A stretch of DNA of 64,000 nucleotides from assembly GCA_023614405.1 (NCBI GenBank), contig CM042697.1, positions 187,797,189 through 187,861,188 of the forward strand. Direction: 5' to 3'. The translations under genes were made by a program, and so were the position numbers. The notes beneath the pieces were generated by a model that searched no databases, was not told the origin of the DNA, and saw nothing but the letters and a program-made list of their open reading frames with translations. This DNA is from Avena insularis (lineage: Eukaryota > Streptophyta > Magnoliopsida > Poales > Poaceae). Below are positions 10,229 to 22,087 of this stretch, piece by piece. The stretch's first letter is position 1, and every line of letters starts with the position of its first letter.

Positions 10229-11552
10229 CAATTATAGGCTTTGTAATATTGTGTGCATTCAAGGAAAGATTATGAAATACCATATCTGAGTCCTCATTTT
10301 CTCAATCAGGTAGTCAAGTATTGCCCATATGCGCATGCGTCGATCGATTCATCTGCGGTTTCTGCCATGCTGTGACAGAGTGATTCAATGCAGTTTGCAC
10401 AATAATTACTCTTGGTTGCGTCTGCCCAGATCATATGAAACAAGGGAGCAGGACGCCAGGATGTTGCTCGATCTCCAACAGGAGGCCTTTGAGGCCTACA
10501 TGAGGAAGATGGACCAGGCCAACCACTGTCGAACCCAGCTGTAGCATCCCATTGCCGACTCCCAAGTCCCAAGCCGAACTCGCAGCTAGCTAGTTGTTAT
10601 TGGGCGAGACAACGGTCCACATCGGGCAGGTTTGTCAGTTGTCACTGTTACACATTCTATGAAAAATTGTGTTGAAACTTGAACCTTGATACAATAAACT
10701 TAGAAATAAGACTACGCTGAATCCATGCCAGGCCAGACATGTTGCTCACTGTTTGAGAATTTGTTTTCAAGTAACATGATTCTAGAGCTTGTGTTCATCG
10801 TTGCCATAGTCAAATTAGGCATAAAACAATGTGGCCTTCTGTTATCGAGTTATTTTTCTGTTATGAGTATGATGCCAAAGTAATCTATGATGTTCCATTG
10901 AAACTATAGATATACCTTGAACAATGTGGCCATTTAGTTTCACAACCTAAGAAGTAAGGAAGGTCAAATTTTTGCGGTAGATTTTTTTTGTAATGACTAG
11001 GGACACTAGTGGCTATTCTTTTTTCTTTCTCATGTGATTTCATTCATCTAACTACAAAGGAGAATCTTGGAAGACGAATTCCATATGGGGTTGTAAGTTT
11101 TGCTGGGTTCAGAACGTTATGATTCTAACCCCTACTTGTAGTGGAAAGCTAAGGTTCATATATCTATACAATTAGGTGAAGCCAATATAAGTGCAAAGTA
11201 CGATTGAAAATGATGATGTTGATGAGTTTCTTCTACGCGTATTTTTAATGTAGCTAATTTCAAAGGCAAAAGCTTCTCAGAAAGCATGTGCCTTAGGTGA
11301 GTAACTTAGTGCAATCTCTTATATTTAGAAGATATGAAGAAGAGAAAGGTCTAAAGATGGAACTATGCTCTTGATGTTGTAGGGAAGATAAGAAATGTAT
11401 CGTCTAAGATAATGCAGGCAGATTTCAACCCTTCAGATTGCATGTGTGACACTTCATTTGTTGTGAAAGGGGTGTTTTTTTTGTGTTGTTTCATAAAAAG
11501 TAGGAAGGAAAATGCATGTATGATTTTTTCAAATGTGTCAATGAAAGGAATA
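10229..11552. other. non-repetitive-looking interval
   Basis: An open frame ends at 10544 with the helical-looking tail LLDLQQEAFEAYMRKMDQ; it might be a 3' exon fragment, but no family is recognised. The remainder to 11552 is AT-rich without open frames, inverted ends or recognisable transposon sequence. Confidence 0.3.
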
Positions 11553-11750
11553 CTACATCTGTCCCGGTCTCTTAGGTCATCAATTTGACCTATATAATAT
11601 AATTTAAATCATACAAAAACTATATCATTACAAAAGAGACCATTCTGAAGTTTCTAATGCTATATTTTTATAATACATATCTCATATAAAGTTGGTCAAA
11701 TAGATGACTTAGGGGTGCACGTAGGACTTATACACTCAGGACGGAGGGAG
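11553..11750. mobile_element. Stowaway MITE
   Basis: The left end CTACATCTGTCCCGG is a decayed form of the Stowaway terminus, and the right end reads GGACGGAGGGAG. Both are flanked by TA (11551-11552 and 11751-11752), the Tc1/Mariner target duplication. Internal TAGGTCATC and GATGACTTA arms also pair. Length is 198 bp. Confidence 0.85.
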
Positions 11751-12245
11751 TAATATTAATAGTTTTTCTATTTATTGGACTCACAATAAATCAAAGAGTA
11801 AACGAACAGGTAAACTCTGGCTACTTTATTTTAGCTATAACTATTAATTTCTAGATGTTAGATAGACTGGTTAGCAGCATTACTATTTCCAAAATTTTAT
11901 AGAACATGATGGAATCAAGTCGTTAGGCAGGCTTAATATGTGTACAAGCTGAGAAGTGTAGGCCGTGGAGACACATCATAAGTTTGTTTGTTGCGATATA
12001 TTGCTCATGCTGCATAACATGTTATTTCCCATTGAACAGAGGTTCTTTAATGTCAGGTGCTTGATATAAATTTAAAAATTGAAAGTTATGGTCCCACTTT
12101 AAGCAATGACAATAATGTTTGTGATGCACATCTAGTTACAGATTTTCTTGCTAGCTTAGAAGCTTTCTTAACAATTAATTTGAAGTTCTTATAGTTCTTG
12201 TTTAGTATAACAACCCTACATTTTACTGTTGTTATATCTTCTAAC
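11751..12245. other. host-like AT-rich sequence left of copia A
   Basis: No gene or element boundary is seen. It ends in the CTAAC duplication (12241-12245) of copia A. The motif GGCTTAATATGTGTAC at 11930 recurs at 14382, beyond the copia insertion. Confidence 0.4.
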
Positions 12246-12376
12246 TGTTAGATGTATATATCTGTATATTGTATTTCCCCCATATGTTAGGGGGCTTCCT
12301 GCATATTTGCCCTGTACATGTATTATATATTGTGGCCTTTGGCCCCCAGAGGAATACATGTTGCATATTCCTGACA
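12246..12376 (+). repeat. copia A 5' LTR
   Basis: It starts TGTTAGATG and ends CCTGACA, 131 bp long. The PBS TGGTATCAGAGC follows with no spacer. Confidence 0.93.
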
Positions 12377-12588
12377 TGGTATCAGAGCAAGGTTTCGAGT
12401 TCGAGTCCTGGCTTTCGCAATTTATTCTAAAATTGCCGTTGATCCTTCTGTGTCCACGTATAGGCCTCTTGAGTCATACGTGAGTTTCGCGCGCCGTCGC
12501 TCTCTTCCGGTTGCACGTGCTGACTTCTCTCCGTCACACGTGAGAGGAGGTGTTGAAGTATATAAGTGGATTGCACTAGCTCTTTCTG

Positions 12589-14140
12589 TTGCCTCCCAAC
12601 CGTTACTCTCCTAGTCAGTATGGTCTTTCTGTTGCCTCCGAGCCGACTTCTTATCGGGATGCTGAGCATCATCCTGAATGGCAGCTGGCCATGGCTGAGG
12701 AGATTGCTGCGCTTGAGCGCACTGGTACCTGGGATCTTGTTTCTCCCCCTCCCGGTATTCGTCCTATCACGTGTAAGTGGGTCTATAAGATTAAGACTCG
12801 ATCTGATGGTTCTCTTGAGCGCTATAAAGCGCGTCTTGTGGCTCGTGGTTTTCAGCAGGAGCATGGTCGTGACTATGATGAGACCTTTGCTCATGTGGCT
12901 CATATGACCACTGTGCGTACTCTTCTTCTTTGCTTCATTGCTTCGTCACTGGGTCGTGTCCCAGCTTGATGTTCAGAACGCCTTTCTCAATGGTGAGTTG
13001 AGTGAGGAGGTTTATATGCAGCCTCCTCCTGGGTATTCTGTTCCCGGGGGGATGGTTTGTCGTCTTCGACGTTCTCTTTATGGCCTCAAACAGACCCCTC
13101 GTGCTTGGTTTGAGCGCTTTGCTTCTGTAGTGACTGCTGCTGGTTTCTCCCCTAGTGCTCATGATCCAGCGTTGTTTGTTCACACTTCTTCTCGTGGACG
13201 CACTCTTCTTCTCTATGTTGATGATATGATCATTACTGGTGATGATCCTGAGTATATCGCCTTTGTTAAGGCTCGTCTTCGTGATCAGTTTCTTATGACT
13301 AATCTTGGTCCTCTTCGATACTTTCTTGGGATTGAGGTTTCTACTCGATGGCTTTTACATCTCTCAGGAAAAGTATATTCAGGATCTTCTTGCCCGTGCT
13401 GCTCTTGGGGATGAGCGCACTGTTGAGACCCCTATGGAGCTTAATGTTAAGCTTCAACTTACTGACGGTGATCCTCTTTCTGATCCAACGCGTTATCGTC
13501 ATCTTGTTGGGAGCCTTGTCTATCTTGCTGTCACTCGTCCTGACATCTCTTATCCCGTTCATATTCTGAGTCAGTTTGTTTCTGCTCCTACCACTATTCA
13601 CTATAGTCATCTTCTCCGTGTTCTTCGTTATCTTCGTGGTACGATCACTCGTCGCCTTTTCTTTCCTCCCTCCAGCTCCAGTGCTATTCGGACGCTACGT
13701 GGGCGAGTGATCCTTCGGATCGTCATTCACTTTCTGCTTACTGTGTGTTTCTTGGTGGATCGCTCATTGCTTGGAAGACGAAAAAGGACAGCAGTTTTCG
13801 CTCGAAAGTGTTGAGGCTAAGTTGCGTGCTATGGCCTTGTTGACTGCTGAGGTGACCTGGTTACGGTGGTTACTTGCGGATTTTGGGGTCTCTATTACCA
13901 CACCCAGTCTGGTTTTGTCTGACAGTACAGGTGCTATTAGTGTTGCACGTGATCCGGTCAAGCATGAGCTTACCAAGCATATTGGTGTTGATGCTTTCTA
14001 TACACGTGCTCAGGTGTAGGCTCAGGTTGTTGCACTTCAGTATGTGCCTTCAGATTTACAGTTGGCGGATTTCTTCACGAAGGCATAGACCAGAGCGCAG
14101 CATGATTTTTTACTCTCCAAACTCAGTGTTGTGGATCCAC
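12589..14140 (+). pseudogene. copia A RT and RNase H remnant
   Basis: Translation begins just upstream of a typical RVT_2 start: EWQLAMAEEIAALERTGTWD, then CKWVYKIKTRSDGSLERYKA. A frame change near 12935 leads to QLDVQNAFLNGELSEEVYMQ, SLYGLKQTPRAW and the catalytic LLLYVDDMIITG (about 13210-13245). Another frame change near 13345 leads to TRPDISYPVHILSQF. A further one near 13780 enters the RNase H domain with LTAEVTWLRWLL and VLSDSTGAI. A TAG at about 14017 interrupts the end, and LQLADFFTKA follows. There are at least three frameshifts plus stops. Gag, protease and integrase are missing upstream, so the deletion runs from just behind the PBS to the start of RT. Confidence 0.88.
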
Positions 14141-14157
14141 CATGAGTTTGAGGGGGG

Positions 14158-14288
14158 TGTTAGATGTATATATCTGTATATTGTATTTCCCACATATGTT
14201 AGGGGGCTTCCTGCATATTTGCCCTGTACCTGTACTATATATTGTGGCCTTTGGCCCCCAGAGGAATACATGTTGCATATTCCTGACA
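14158..14288 (+). repeat. copia A 3' LTR
   Basis: It starts TGTTAGATG after the tract GAGTTTGAGGGGGG, ends CCTGACA and matches the left LTR except for about three substitutions. Confidence 0.93.
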
Positions 14289-15454
14289 CTAACCAATTAT
14301 TTTTATTTTAGTGATTGAATTATTTGTAGAGCTACTATGAAGAAACATTCATTGAGCGACCCTTAGCAGTCTTTCAAGCAGGGCTTAATATGTGTACGAG
14401 CTCCGGCGAGGTGTTGTACCGGAAGGACGCCGTGCCACCTGTGTCCCTCACCCTGGGGCAGATGGTCCATCGGCGCTCACTAGAGCTGGACAGGCGAGTG
14501 GGATGAGGCACAACGTGAATTCGTAGATCCCGTCGCCGATGGCGTCTAGCCGGAGCCCGGATGTACTGCACTGTTGTCTGGTTGTGGATGGCGAGGAGAA
14601 CCACCCAGATTCTGGTGCTTCCTATCGAGTACTCAGGCTTGCCGGCATCAGACGATCTGCCAATCCACATGGGTTCGCCAGCGGACGCTTCGTAGGTAGT
14701 GCAGACTGCAGGGGCGGCATGACCGTGGCCGCCGATTTGAGCCGGCGTGGCACTCAACCAGGTAGAGAAGAGACCTTGACGTGACTCATCCTCATCGCCA
14801 TATCAACGTCGTCTTCCGTCCAAGGTCAGGCCCCTCTCCAGCCACCGCCCCTTTCCCTCTATACGTGCAATCCCCTTACTCCATTAGCGTGCAACATCGT
14901 GCTGCCCCGGTGTCCATCCATGGGAGGCATCGGGTGCACAGTTGCTGAATCCATTAAGCAACGTTGTAGTCAAGGTGATTGGTCTTGGGATCTGGAAGCA
15001 ACCTGTCATTTTCTGCTACCTGTATCGGCTTGTGGTAGTACACTCCAACACTAGATTAGACTGCATGATTGCTTTGCTCTTAGTGAGAATGTTCCGATCA
15101 ACTTGGTTTGGGTATTGCATCTTCTAGAAAGTATAAATCTAGCTATAAGTTATGTCAACATCAAATTTTTATACTACTTGAATTAAGAATTTTTAAAAAT
15201 GTGTTCAAATTGTTGTCGAGTTTTTAGTCTACTACGTTCCATACTATACTCACTGAAATCTCATGAGTTTAGTGTGGGTCTCGGAGATTAGCGACTTGAT
15301 CATATTAGATTAGTTTTTATAGAAATGCTAAGTAAATTTTTCGGACAAACAAAGTACTACTTCTTTCATAGGTTTTTAAGTGATCATAGCCTCAGACATG
15401 GTTTTCTCAACACATGTCTCTTGAATTGCTTCTGATTATTTGTTGCTTCACGGG
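14289..15454. other. host flank left of the 40-kb complex
   Basis: 14380-14850 is GC-rich, with open frames on both strands. The plus frame at 14399-14505 reads SGEVLYRKDAVPPVSLTLGQ, which looks protein-like, but I recognise no family. 14930-15440 is AT-rich. The last bases are TTGCT (15443-15447) followed by TCACGGG and then the H LTR. Confidence 0.35.
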
Positions 15455-16874
15455 TGTGCTGATACGTCGGAAACGTATCTATAATTTTTGATACTCCATG
15501 CTTGTTTAGTATCTACTTTGCTTTGCTTTGTCTACACTTTGAGGTGATTTTTATATGTTTTCTGGTACTAACCTATTAACAAGTTGCCATAGTGCCAGTT
15601 GCCTGTTTTCTGCTGTTTTTGGTTCTAGAAAAGCTAGTAAGGAAATATTCTTGGAATTGGACGGGATAAACGTCAAAGTCAATTACTTTCCGTGGGGAAC
15701 AAGAAGTCTAGAGAGGAGCCGGAGAGGCGGGCCAGGGCGCCCAGACCCCCTAGGCGCGGGTGGGCCCTGCCCGGCACCTAGGTAGGGTGTTGGGCCCCTG
15801 GCTACCGCCTCGGCCTCCCCCTTCGCCTATAAGAAACCCCCGATGCAGAAACCCTAAGCACCCGATCAATATTCCACGAAACCTTCTGTAGCCGCCGCCA
15901 TCGTCGTCCCTAGATCGTGGGGGATCTGAAGTTCTTTCCGGCACCCTGCCGGAGGCGAGATCATCCCGGGGGCCTTCTCTTCGGTATGATGCGTGAGTAA
16001 TTCCACCTTGGACTATGGGTCCATGTAGTATCTAGATGGTTGTATCTCCTCCTTTGTGCTTTCATGAGCCCCGTTCATGATCAAGATCTAATCTATTTGT
16101 AATCATGCATGTTGTGTTTGCGGGGATCCGATGGATATTAAGATTATTATGTTGGTTTCATTAATGGTTTTGTCTTTATGATTCTATCATGTCTGAGTTG
16201 TTTGTGATCTTGCATGCTCTCCGTTGTTAGTAGCTATCTTGGCCAAGTAGTTGCTAGTGACTCCAAGAGGGGGTATTTATGCTCGATACTGGGTTCATGC
16301 CTCTAGTTTCCAAGGGAAGTGACAATAATCTCTTCAGTTGTAGATGTACTGCTGCTACTAGGGAGAAAACAACGGTCTCTTGTTCATGGAACATGTGGAC
16401 TGTTTACCTTACACACTTTGCTTAAAGCAGTTGTCTGTTGCTTGCAACTTAATACTGGAGGGGGTTCGGATGATAACCTGAAGGTGGACTTCTAGTCATA
16501 GATGCAGTTGGATGGAGATCTATGTATCTTGTTGTATTGTCCAATCGAATCTCACAGGATCTTTCTGACTAGTAATTGCATTGTTATGCCTTGCTCAGTT
16601 CCTGTCAATTACCCTGCTGTAATTTGTTTATCCTTCATGCCATGTTGTTTATCTAAGGAGAGCACCTCTAGTGAACTATGGACCCCGGTTCAATCTTTAC
16701 CATTGATACATCTTCCATTGTTACTTGTTTACTTGCTACAAACCATTACCTTCCACACCATACATTTAATCCTTTGTTACAGCAAATCGGTGAGCTTGAC
16801 AACCTCACTGTTCGTTGGGGCAAAGTCTTGAGTTTGTGTTGTGCAGGTCTCCACATTGCTCGCAACACCTGCGT
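15455..16874 (+). repeat. H LTR1 (5' LTR, 3' end deleted)
   Basis: It starts TGTGCTGATACGTCGG and follows LTR2 and LTR3 to CAACACCTGCGT at 16874. The last 130-140 bases of the LTR are missing because of a deletion that fuses it to element X. By eye it differs from LTR3 at roughly 4-5 percent of the first 260 positions. Confidence 0.9.
15838..15843 (+). promoter_or_regulatory. TATA-like box in H LTR1
   Basis: CGCCTATAAGAA lies downstream of a GC-rich stretch and is repeated at the same place in LTR2 (43258-43263) and LTR3 (54544-54549). This position is expected for the retrotransposon promoter, with transcription starting shortly after. Confidence 0.5.
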
Positions 16875-16899
16875 TAGGACCTAGAACGAACGGGTCCTA
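16875..16899. other. deletion scar with inverted filler
   Basis: H LTR1 ends at 16874 and X homology begins at 16882. The seven bases between, TAGGACC, match neither neighbour's family copies. They are the exact reverse complement of GGTCCTA at 16893-16899 inside X. This looks like a templated inverted insertion made during end-joining. Confidence 0.6.
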
Positions 16900-19033
16900 G
16901 GTCGGCTCAAGCAGTTACCAAAGGTGGTCCCTGCCGGGGCCTTATCATTAGGTGAAACCATAACCAACATCACCAATTTAATTATATTATCACCATCAAT
17001 AACCAAGTATCATGTTCCACCTATATGAGATCAATACTAATCATGCCTACGACTCGTAAGGGCAAGGCTAGCTAATCAAACAAGAAATTAGGGTAACCAA
17101 GGCAATATAGTGGAGCAGGTAAATAAAAGAGCAGTACTATAGCATCGACAATAAGGATAGCAATAGATCAAAGGAAGGAAGTAAAGACTATAAATGCAAA
17201 ATAGGTAGAAGGGGGAGAATGCTCGCATGTGAGACAAAGTCGGAAAATTGGAGGCTTGTCGCGACTTGCATCAACTCGTTGTCTAATCGGTGAAGATGCA
17301 AATCACTAGAAAGAAACACCGAATGCAATATTTAATACTAGGGCGGAAGATCCGGCATGTTTATGATATGATGCATGGCATGGTAATATGCAGCCCCACT
17401 TAGCAATATTAAGCGAAATCAGGATCCCGGCATTTATTATTGGGTTCAACTTATTTAACTACCCCGCATATTAAATGTTGAGTTAACAAGGCATAATATG
17501 GCATCAGTTCGCTATACAATATTAAATGGAACCAGGACAAGACAAATATCACTCCCATATATTCCATATTTATTTAGTAGATGAATCGCCGTATAACCCC
17601 GAACAATACTATATGTATGCAAGCATGGATAATTTAATATGCACAAGTTATATTATATTTATCAAAATAGGGTATCGGAAAGGGGTCACACATGGACTTC
17701 GGCGATCTTGATGTTCCGAGGGGTTCGGGTTCGGTCTCGCCGGGATCGGTCTTCGGATTCGGACATCGGATCCATGAGGGAGAACAAGGCTTTTCATGAA
17801 GGAGACCTTGATGTGTCGAGTGTTCGGTCTTGCATCTCCGGTGGCGATGAGAACCTTCACATAGTCGCGTGGTCTTCGGACAGCATCACACCAATTCTTC
17901 GGATTCTCAGACGAGGTTGAATTAGCTGATGTAGGTACACAAGCAGTACCTTCGACCAACACACATCGTTACACCACATGCCTAGCAGAGAACCAACAGG
18001 ATGTTGATGTATGGGGACGGAGACGCGGCGCTGACTCGGCTCGGGCGGCACAGGTGGCGGGGCAGAGGCGCTTGGGTCCTGGCCGGCTGCAGGGCGGCGC
18101 TGGCGCGGGGTACAGAGGAGGCAGGGAGACGAGGTAGACGACGCCGCGAGCTTGACGCGGGGAGCAGCAGCGGTGATAGGGGAAGCAGACGGCAGCCAAA
18201 GAGAGGAAAGAGGGAGGTGGCGCAGCAGCAGGACGAGGCGGCAGAGGCAACCATGGGAGCGGTCAGAGGCACGGGCGGCGCGAGAGGCCAAGGCGAGGAA
18301 GAGCAGTCGAGGTGGAGGGATGCTCGCAAGAGGCGTCGGGGAGGAGCGCCAGGCGACGAGGGGTGACAGAGTCGAGCTCCAACTGATGGTGGCCATGGCG
18401 TGCTTGGGGATGGGGTCCTGCAGCCAGCTGAGGGTCGAGGCCAATGGCGCTGCAGGGAGGCGCGAAGAGGGGCCTACCGGGTCGCGGACGAGCGGCCGGT
18501 GAGGGTGAACCTACAGGGAGAGGCGGCGACCGATGGCGTAGGACCGAGGTCGTATGGGGCGGCGGCGCTATCTGCGTGTAGATGGTGGGGATCGAAGGGA
18601 TCTCGTGCATGGTGGGGGCTTGTACGCGTGCGTGCTTGTGTGTCCAGTGCGTGCATGCGTGAGGTTGCGAGGTGTGCATTGTGTGTCCAGGGAGCTGCGC
18701 GCGGGTGTGGCTTGCAGCGATGTGTGTGTGTGTTGGGTCTGGCGGCGGCGGGGTGTGTGGTTTAGAGCAAGGGTTTGGTTTAGACTAGGGTCGTAGGTGG
18801 CTAGCTGGGCCGTTTGGCCTGGCCGGCTGCCTCCCTCTAAAAATATTTTATTTATTTATTTTAGTTTTAAATAGGCTTTTATAAATAGTTTTTTAGACAA
18901 ATAAAAGATTCGGCAAATACCAAGGTTTTGATTTGAAATTAAAGGTGGGACTAATTAGAAATCAAAATAGGCTTTTGGTTAAAATATTTTAGAGCAAAAA
19001 TATGCATGATGTCATGATGATGCAAAAATAGAA
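16882..19033 (-). repeat. X 3' LTR, distal part
   Basis: Homologous to 30053-32298 of the X 5' LTR, with a few percent divergence and indels. It contains an AT-rich part (16900-17700), a GC-rich island (about 18000-18790) and an AT-rich tail, and is interrupted at 19033/19034 by copia B. The longest minus-strand open frame (17857-18444, 195 codons) covers the GC island. It is low-complexity in Pro, Ser and Ala, is only partly kept in the other LTR copy, and I do not regard it as a gene. Confidence 0.85.
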
Positions 19034-20905
19034 TGTTGGAGATATGCCCTAGAGGCAATAATAAATATAGTTATTATTATATCTTTGTGTTTATGATAAA
19101 TGTTTATATTCATGCTATAATAGTATTAACAAGAAAACATTAATACTTGTGTGATTTGTAAACATAAATTGAAGTCCCTAGTAAAAGCCTCTATATAATA
19201 CTAGCTTGTTGGTTAATAAATGATTGTGGTTTCCCTATCATGAACATTGAGATGTTATTAACAACAAGATCATATCGTTAGGAGAATGATATGGTGGACA
19301 TACTCCTATAGATAAGGCGTAGCATAAAGATCAAGTCATTTTAATAGTTCAATTGTTATATGCTTTCTGATACATAGTAACCTAATTCCTTCGACCATGA
19401 GATCATGCATATCACCTTCACCGGAAGGATGCTTTGATGACATCAAACACCACACCATAACTGGGTGGCTATAAAGGTGGCATTGAGTGTTCGGAAAGTA
19501 TTGGTTGAGACACATGGATCAAGAGTGGGATTTGTCCATCCATATGACGGATAGATATACTCTGGGCCCTCTCGGTGAAATGTCATCCAATTAGCTTGCA
19601 AGCATGTGGTAGCTCACAAGGGATCACATATCACGGAACGAGAAAGAGTACTTATCGATACGAGGTTGAACTAGGTATGCAGAGATATCGACGATCATAA
19701 CCTCGGATAAGTAAACTATCGTGAGACAAAGGGAAGTTGGTATCGTATGTAAGTGGTTCATTCGATCGCAAAGTAATCGTAGAAATATGTGGGAGCCATA
19801 TGAATTTCCAAATTCCTCTATTGGTTATTGTTCGGAGAAGTGTCTCGATCATGTCCGCATAATTCACGAACCGTAGGGAGACACACTTAAGGATTCGACG
19901 TTGTTTGAGTAGTTATGGAATTATGAGTAAGAGACCGAATGTTGTTCGGGGTCTCGGATGGGATCCGGGATATCACGAGGAGATCCGTAATGGTCCGGAT
20001 AATAAGATTCATATAAGGAAAGTCCTGTTTGGATTGGGGAATGGTTAGGTGTTTTATCGGGAATGTTCTAGAAGGTTCTGGAATGTCCGGCACTCCGGAG
20101 GGGAAGGGTACATGAATGTGTTATATCAAGTTGATATGATTGCATCATGTACTAGGTGTCATCGCTGAACAAAATAAAGGGTTTAATCAAATCCTAGTTT
20201 GAAAAAGTCAAACGACAATTTGAAAGTTAAACGGCTATTTTTGGAAGTGGAGGGAGGTGGAAACCGAGTTGGGGAGGAGTTCCTCCCCTCCACCGCCGGC
20301 CCACCTCCAAGACGAGTTGGGGAGGGACTCCCCTCCCCTTGGCCGGCCCCTCCACCTATAAAAGGAGGGGTAGGGCTCCCCTCCTAGATACCCAACACCT
20401 CCACCTCTAAACCCTAGCCGCCGGCGCCGCCACCTCCACTGCCGCCGCCTAGCTGAGCACCTAGCCCCCCCTCGGCATTTCTAAACCCTAGATCGTCGAG
20501 GGCTCTCTCATAGTCCACCATACTCGCTCTGGCTTAAGGCGAAGCCCTGCGAGATCTCCCCTCTACTTCCGGTACCACGCCGTTGTCTTGCCCAGAATCG
20601 AGGAGAGTGCTACAACCTCCGCTGCCTGCTAGAACAAGGGAGAGGAAGGTCTTCGTCGAGTACCGAACGTGTGACCGACTGCGGGAGCGCTGCCGGAATG
20701 CAGCGCCGGAAGGATCGTCTACGCGATCTTGAGATAGGGAAGAGTACGACTACATCACCCACGAGAATCCGCTCTCGTTAAACACTTTGGAATCTTCGAG
20801 GGTGAGTTATTCCATTGACTCGTTGCTACAATCTAGTAGATAGATCTTGGCTTGTTTGTTTGTATGCGATAGAAAATTTTGTTTTCCATGCTACGAAACC
20901 CTACA
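19034..20905 (+). repeat. copia B 5' LTR
   Basis: 1872 bp, starting TGTTGGAG and ending CCCTACA. A TATA box with GC-rich leader sequence follows near 20357. One base separates the LTR from the PBS. Confidence 0.92.
20357..20364 (+). promoter_or_regulatory. TATA box in copia B 5' LTR
   Basis: CACCTATAAAAGGAGGGG is a strong plant TATA context, followed by a CT- and GC-rich leader with AAACCCTAG repeats. The same box lies at 27391-27398 in the 3' LTR. Confidence 0.65.
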
Positions 20906-20906
20906 G

Positions 20907-20918
20907 TGGTATCAGAGC
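20907..20918 (+). promoter_or_regulatory. copia B primer-binding site
   Basis: TGGTATCAGAGC is complementary to the 3' end of plant initiator Met tRNA, the usual Ty1/copia primer. Confidence 0.85.
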
Positions 20919-22087
20919 CGTGTCTATATGTAGATCTGTTGCACGAGTAGAACACAATGGTCATTATGGGCGTTGATGCTTTTATTGTCGATTGCTTCTT
21001 GCGTACTTTGCATCTTGCAGGATGTTGGGATGAAGCGGCCCGGGCTAACCTTACATGACATCGTTCATGAGACTTGCTCCACGCTTGACATGCAACTTGT
21101 ATTGCATAAGTGGCTTTATGGTGCTGTTTCTCCTAGCATAGTTAAGATCCAATTTACAACGGGTGATTAACAATACTAGTATCAATGTTGTGGTTCATGT
21201 TCATAAGTTAGAACGACACTTATTGAAAGCCCCAAACCACGTAAAACATGCAAAGAAAGTAGAGGCGTCTAACTTTGTTTTGTAGGGGTGTGCAGTGATG
21301 TGATATGGCCATGATTATGATTATATTTGATGTATGCAATGTTCCTTATTATAAGTTGGCAACCGCGGGAATATATGGTTGTCTTTAATTTATGTTAAGA
21401 CCCATGTCTATTCAAAGTAGTTGTAATAGTTGAAGCGTGGGCGACAACCATGAAGAAGCGTCATTGACCTTGATGCAATGCCGGTGATGATGGAGATCAT
21501 GTTCGTGCTTGAAGATGGAGATCGGAAGCACAAAGAAGAAAGGCCATATCATATCACATATTATGAATTGCATGTGATGTTAATCCTTTATGCATCTTGT
21601 ATTGCTTAGTTAACGACGGTAGCATTATAAGATGATCCCTCATGCACATGAATTTCAAGTCATAAAGTGTTCACCCTTAGTTAGCACCGTTGCTAAAGCT
21701 TGTTGTTTCGAAGCACCACGTGATGATCGGGTGTGTTAGATTCCGCAAGTGTATACAACATGAGCAAGCCAGATTTGCTCATGCGGAAACTAAGGTTTGA
21801 TCTTGACGAGCCTAGCATGTACAGACATGGTCTCGGAACACGGATCACCGAAAGGTAAAGCATGAATCATATAGTAGATATGATGAACATGTCGATTGTT
21901 CGCCATTGAAACTATATCAACTCTCGTGATAATCGGTGTTGATATGGTGGATTTGGTTCGTGTGATCACTAAAACAATGTGAGGGATATTGTTTTGAGTG
22001 GGAGTTCACCTAGATTAATTTAACTATTAATTAGAACTCAAATAGTCATAAACTTAGTCTAAACTATTGCAAATATGTTGTAGATCA
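20919..22087 (+). other. copia B untranslated leader
   Basis: This stretch of about 1.17 kb between the PBS and the gag ATG at 22088 has no long open frame. A leader of this size is usual for Triticeae copia elements and would carry packaging signals. Confidence 0.6.

Larger units (their letters stand above)
12246..14288 (+). mobile_element. copia A: short-LTR Ty1/copia element, internally deleted
   Basis: The element has two 131-bp LTRs, a primer-binding site TGGTATCAGAGC (initiator Met tRNA type) directly after the left LTR, a G-rich tract GAGGGGGG before the right LTR, and a perfect 5-bp target duplication CTAAC (12241-12245 and 14289-14293). The interior is only about 1.8 kb and holds RT and RNase H sequence; gag, protease and integrase are missing. 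The LTRs differ at about 3 of 131 positions by eye. Intact ends plus a missing interior mean either that a deleted copy was mobilised by a relative or that the deletion followed insertion. Confidence 0.93.

Noticed and set aside
16502..16831. 109-codon frame repeated in all three H LTRs (also 43937-44266 and 55208-55537)
   Set aside because: It lies wholly inside the LTR of a retrotransposon and its conservation is explained by LTR identity. No known domain.
17857..18444. 195-codon minus-strand open frame in the X LTR, with a shorter relative at 31160-31654
   Set aside because: It is rich in Pro, Ser, Ala and Arg, lies in a GC island with long frames on both strands, and the other LTR copy has an indel changing its C-terminus. 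It is most likely a by-product of composition.
20907..20918. tRNA-like match TGGTATCAGAGC at several places
   Set aside because: These are primer-binding sites complementary to the 3' end of initiator tRNA. No cloverleaf-forming tRNA gene surrounds them.
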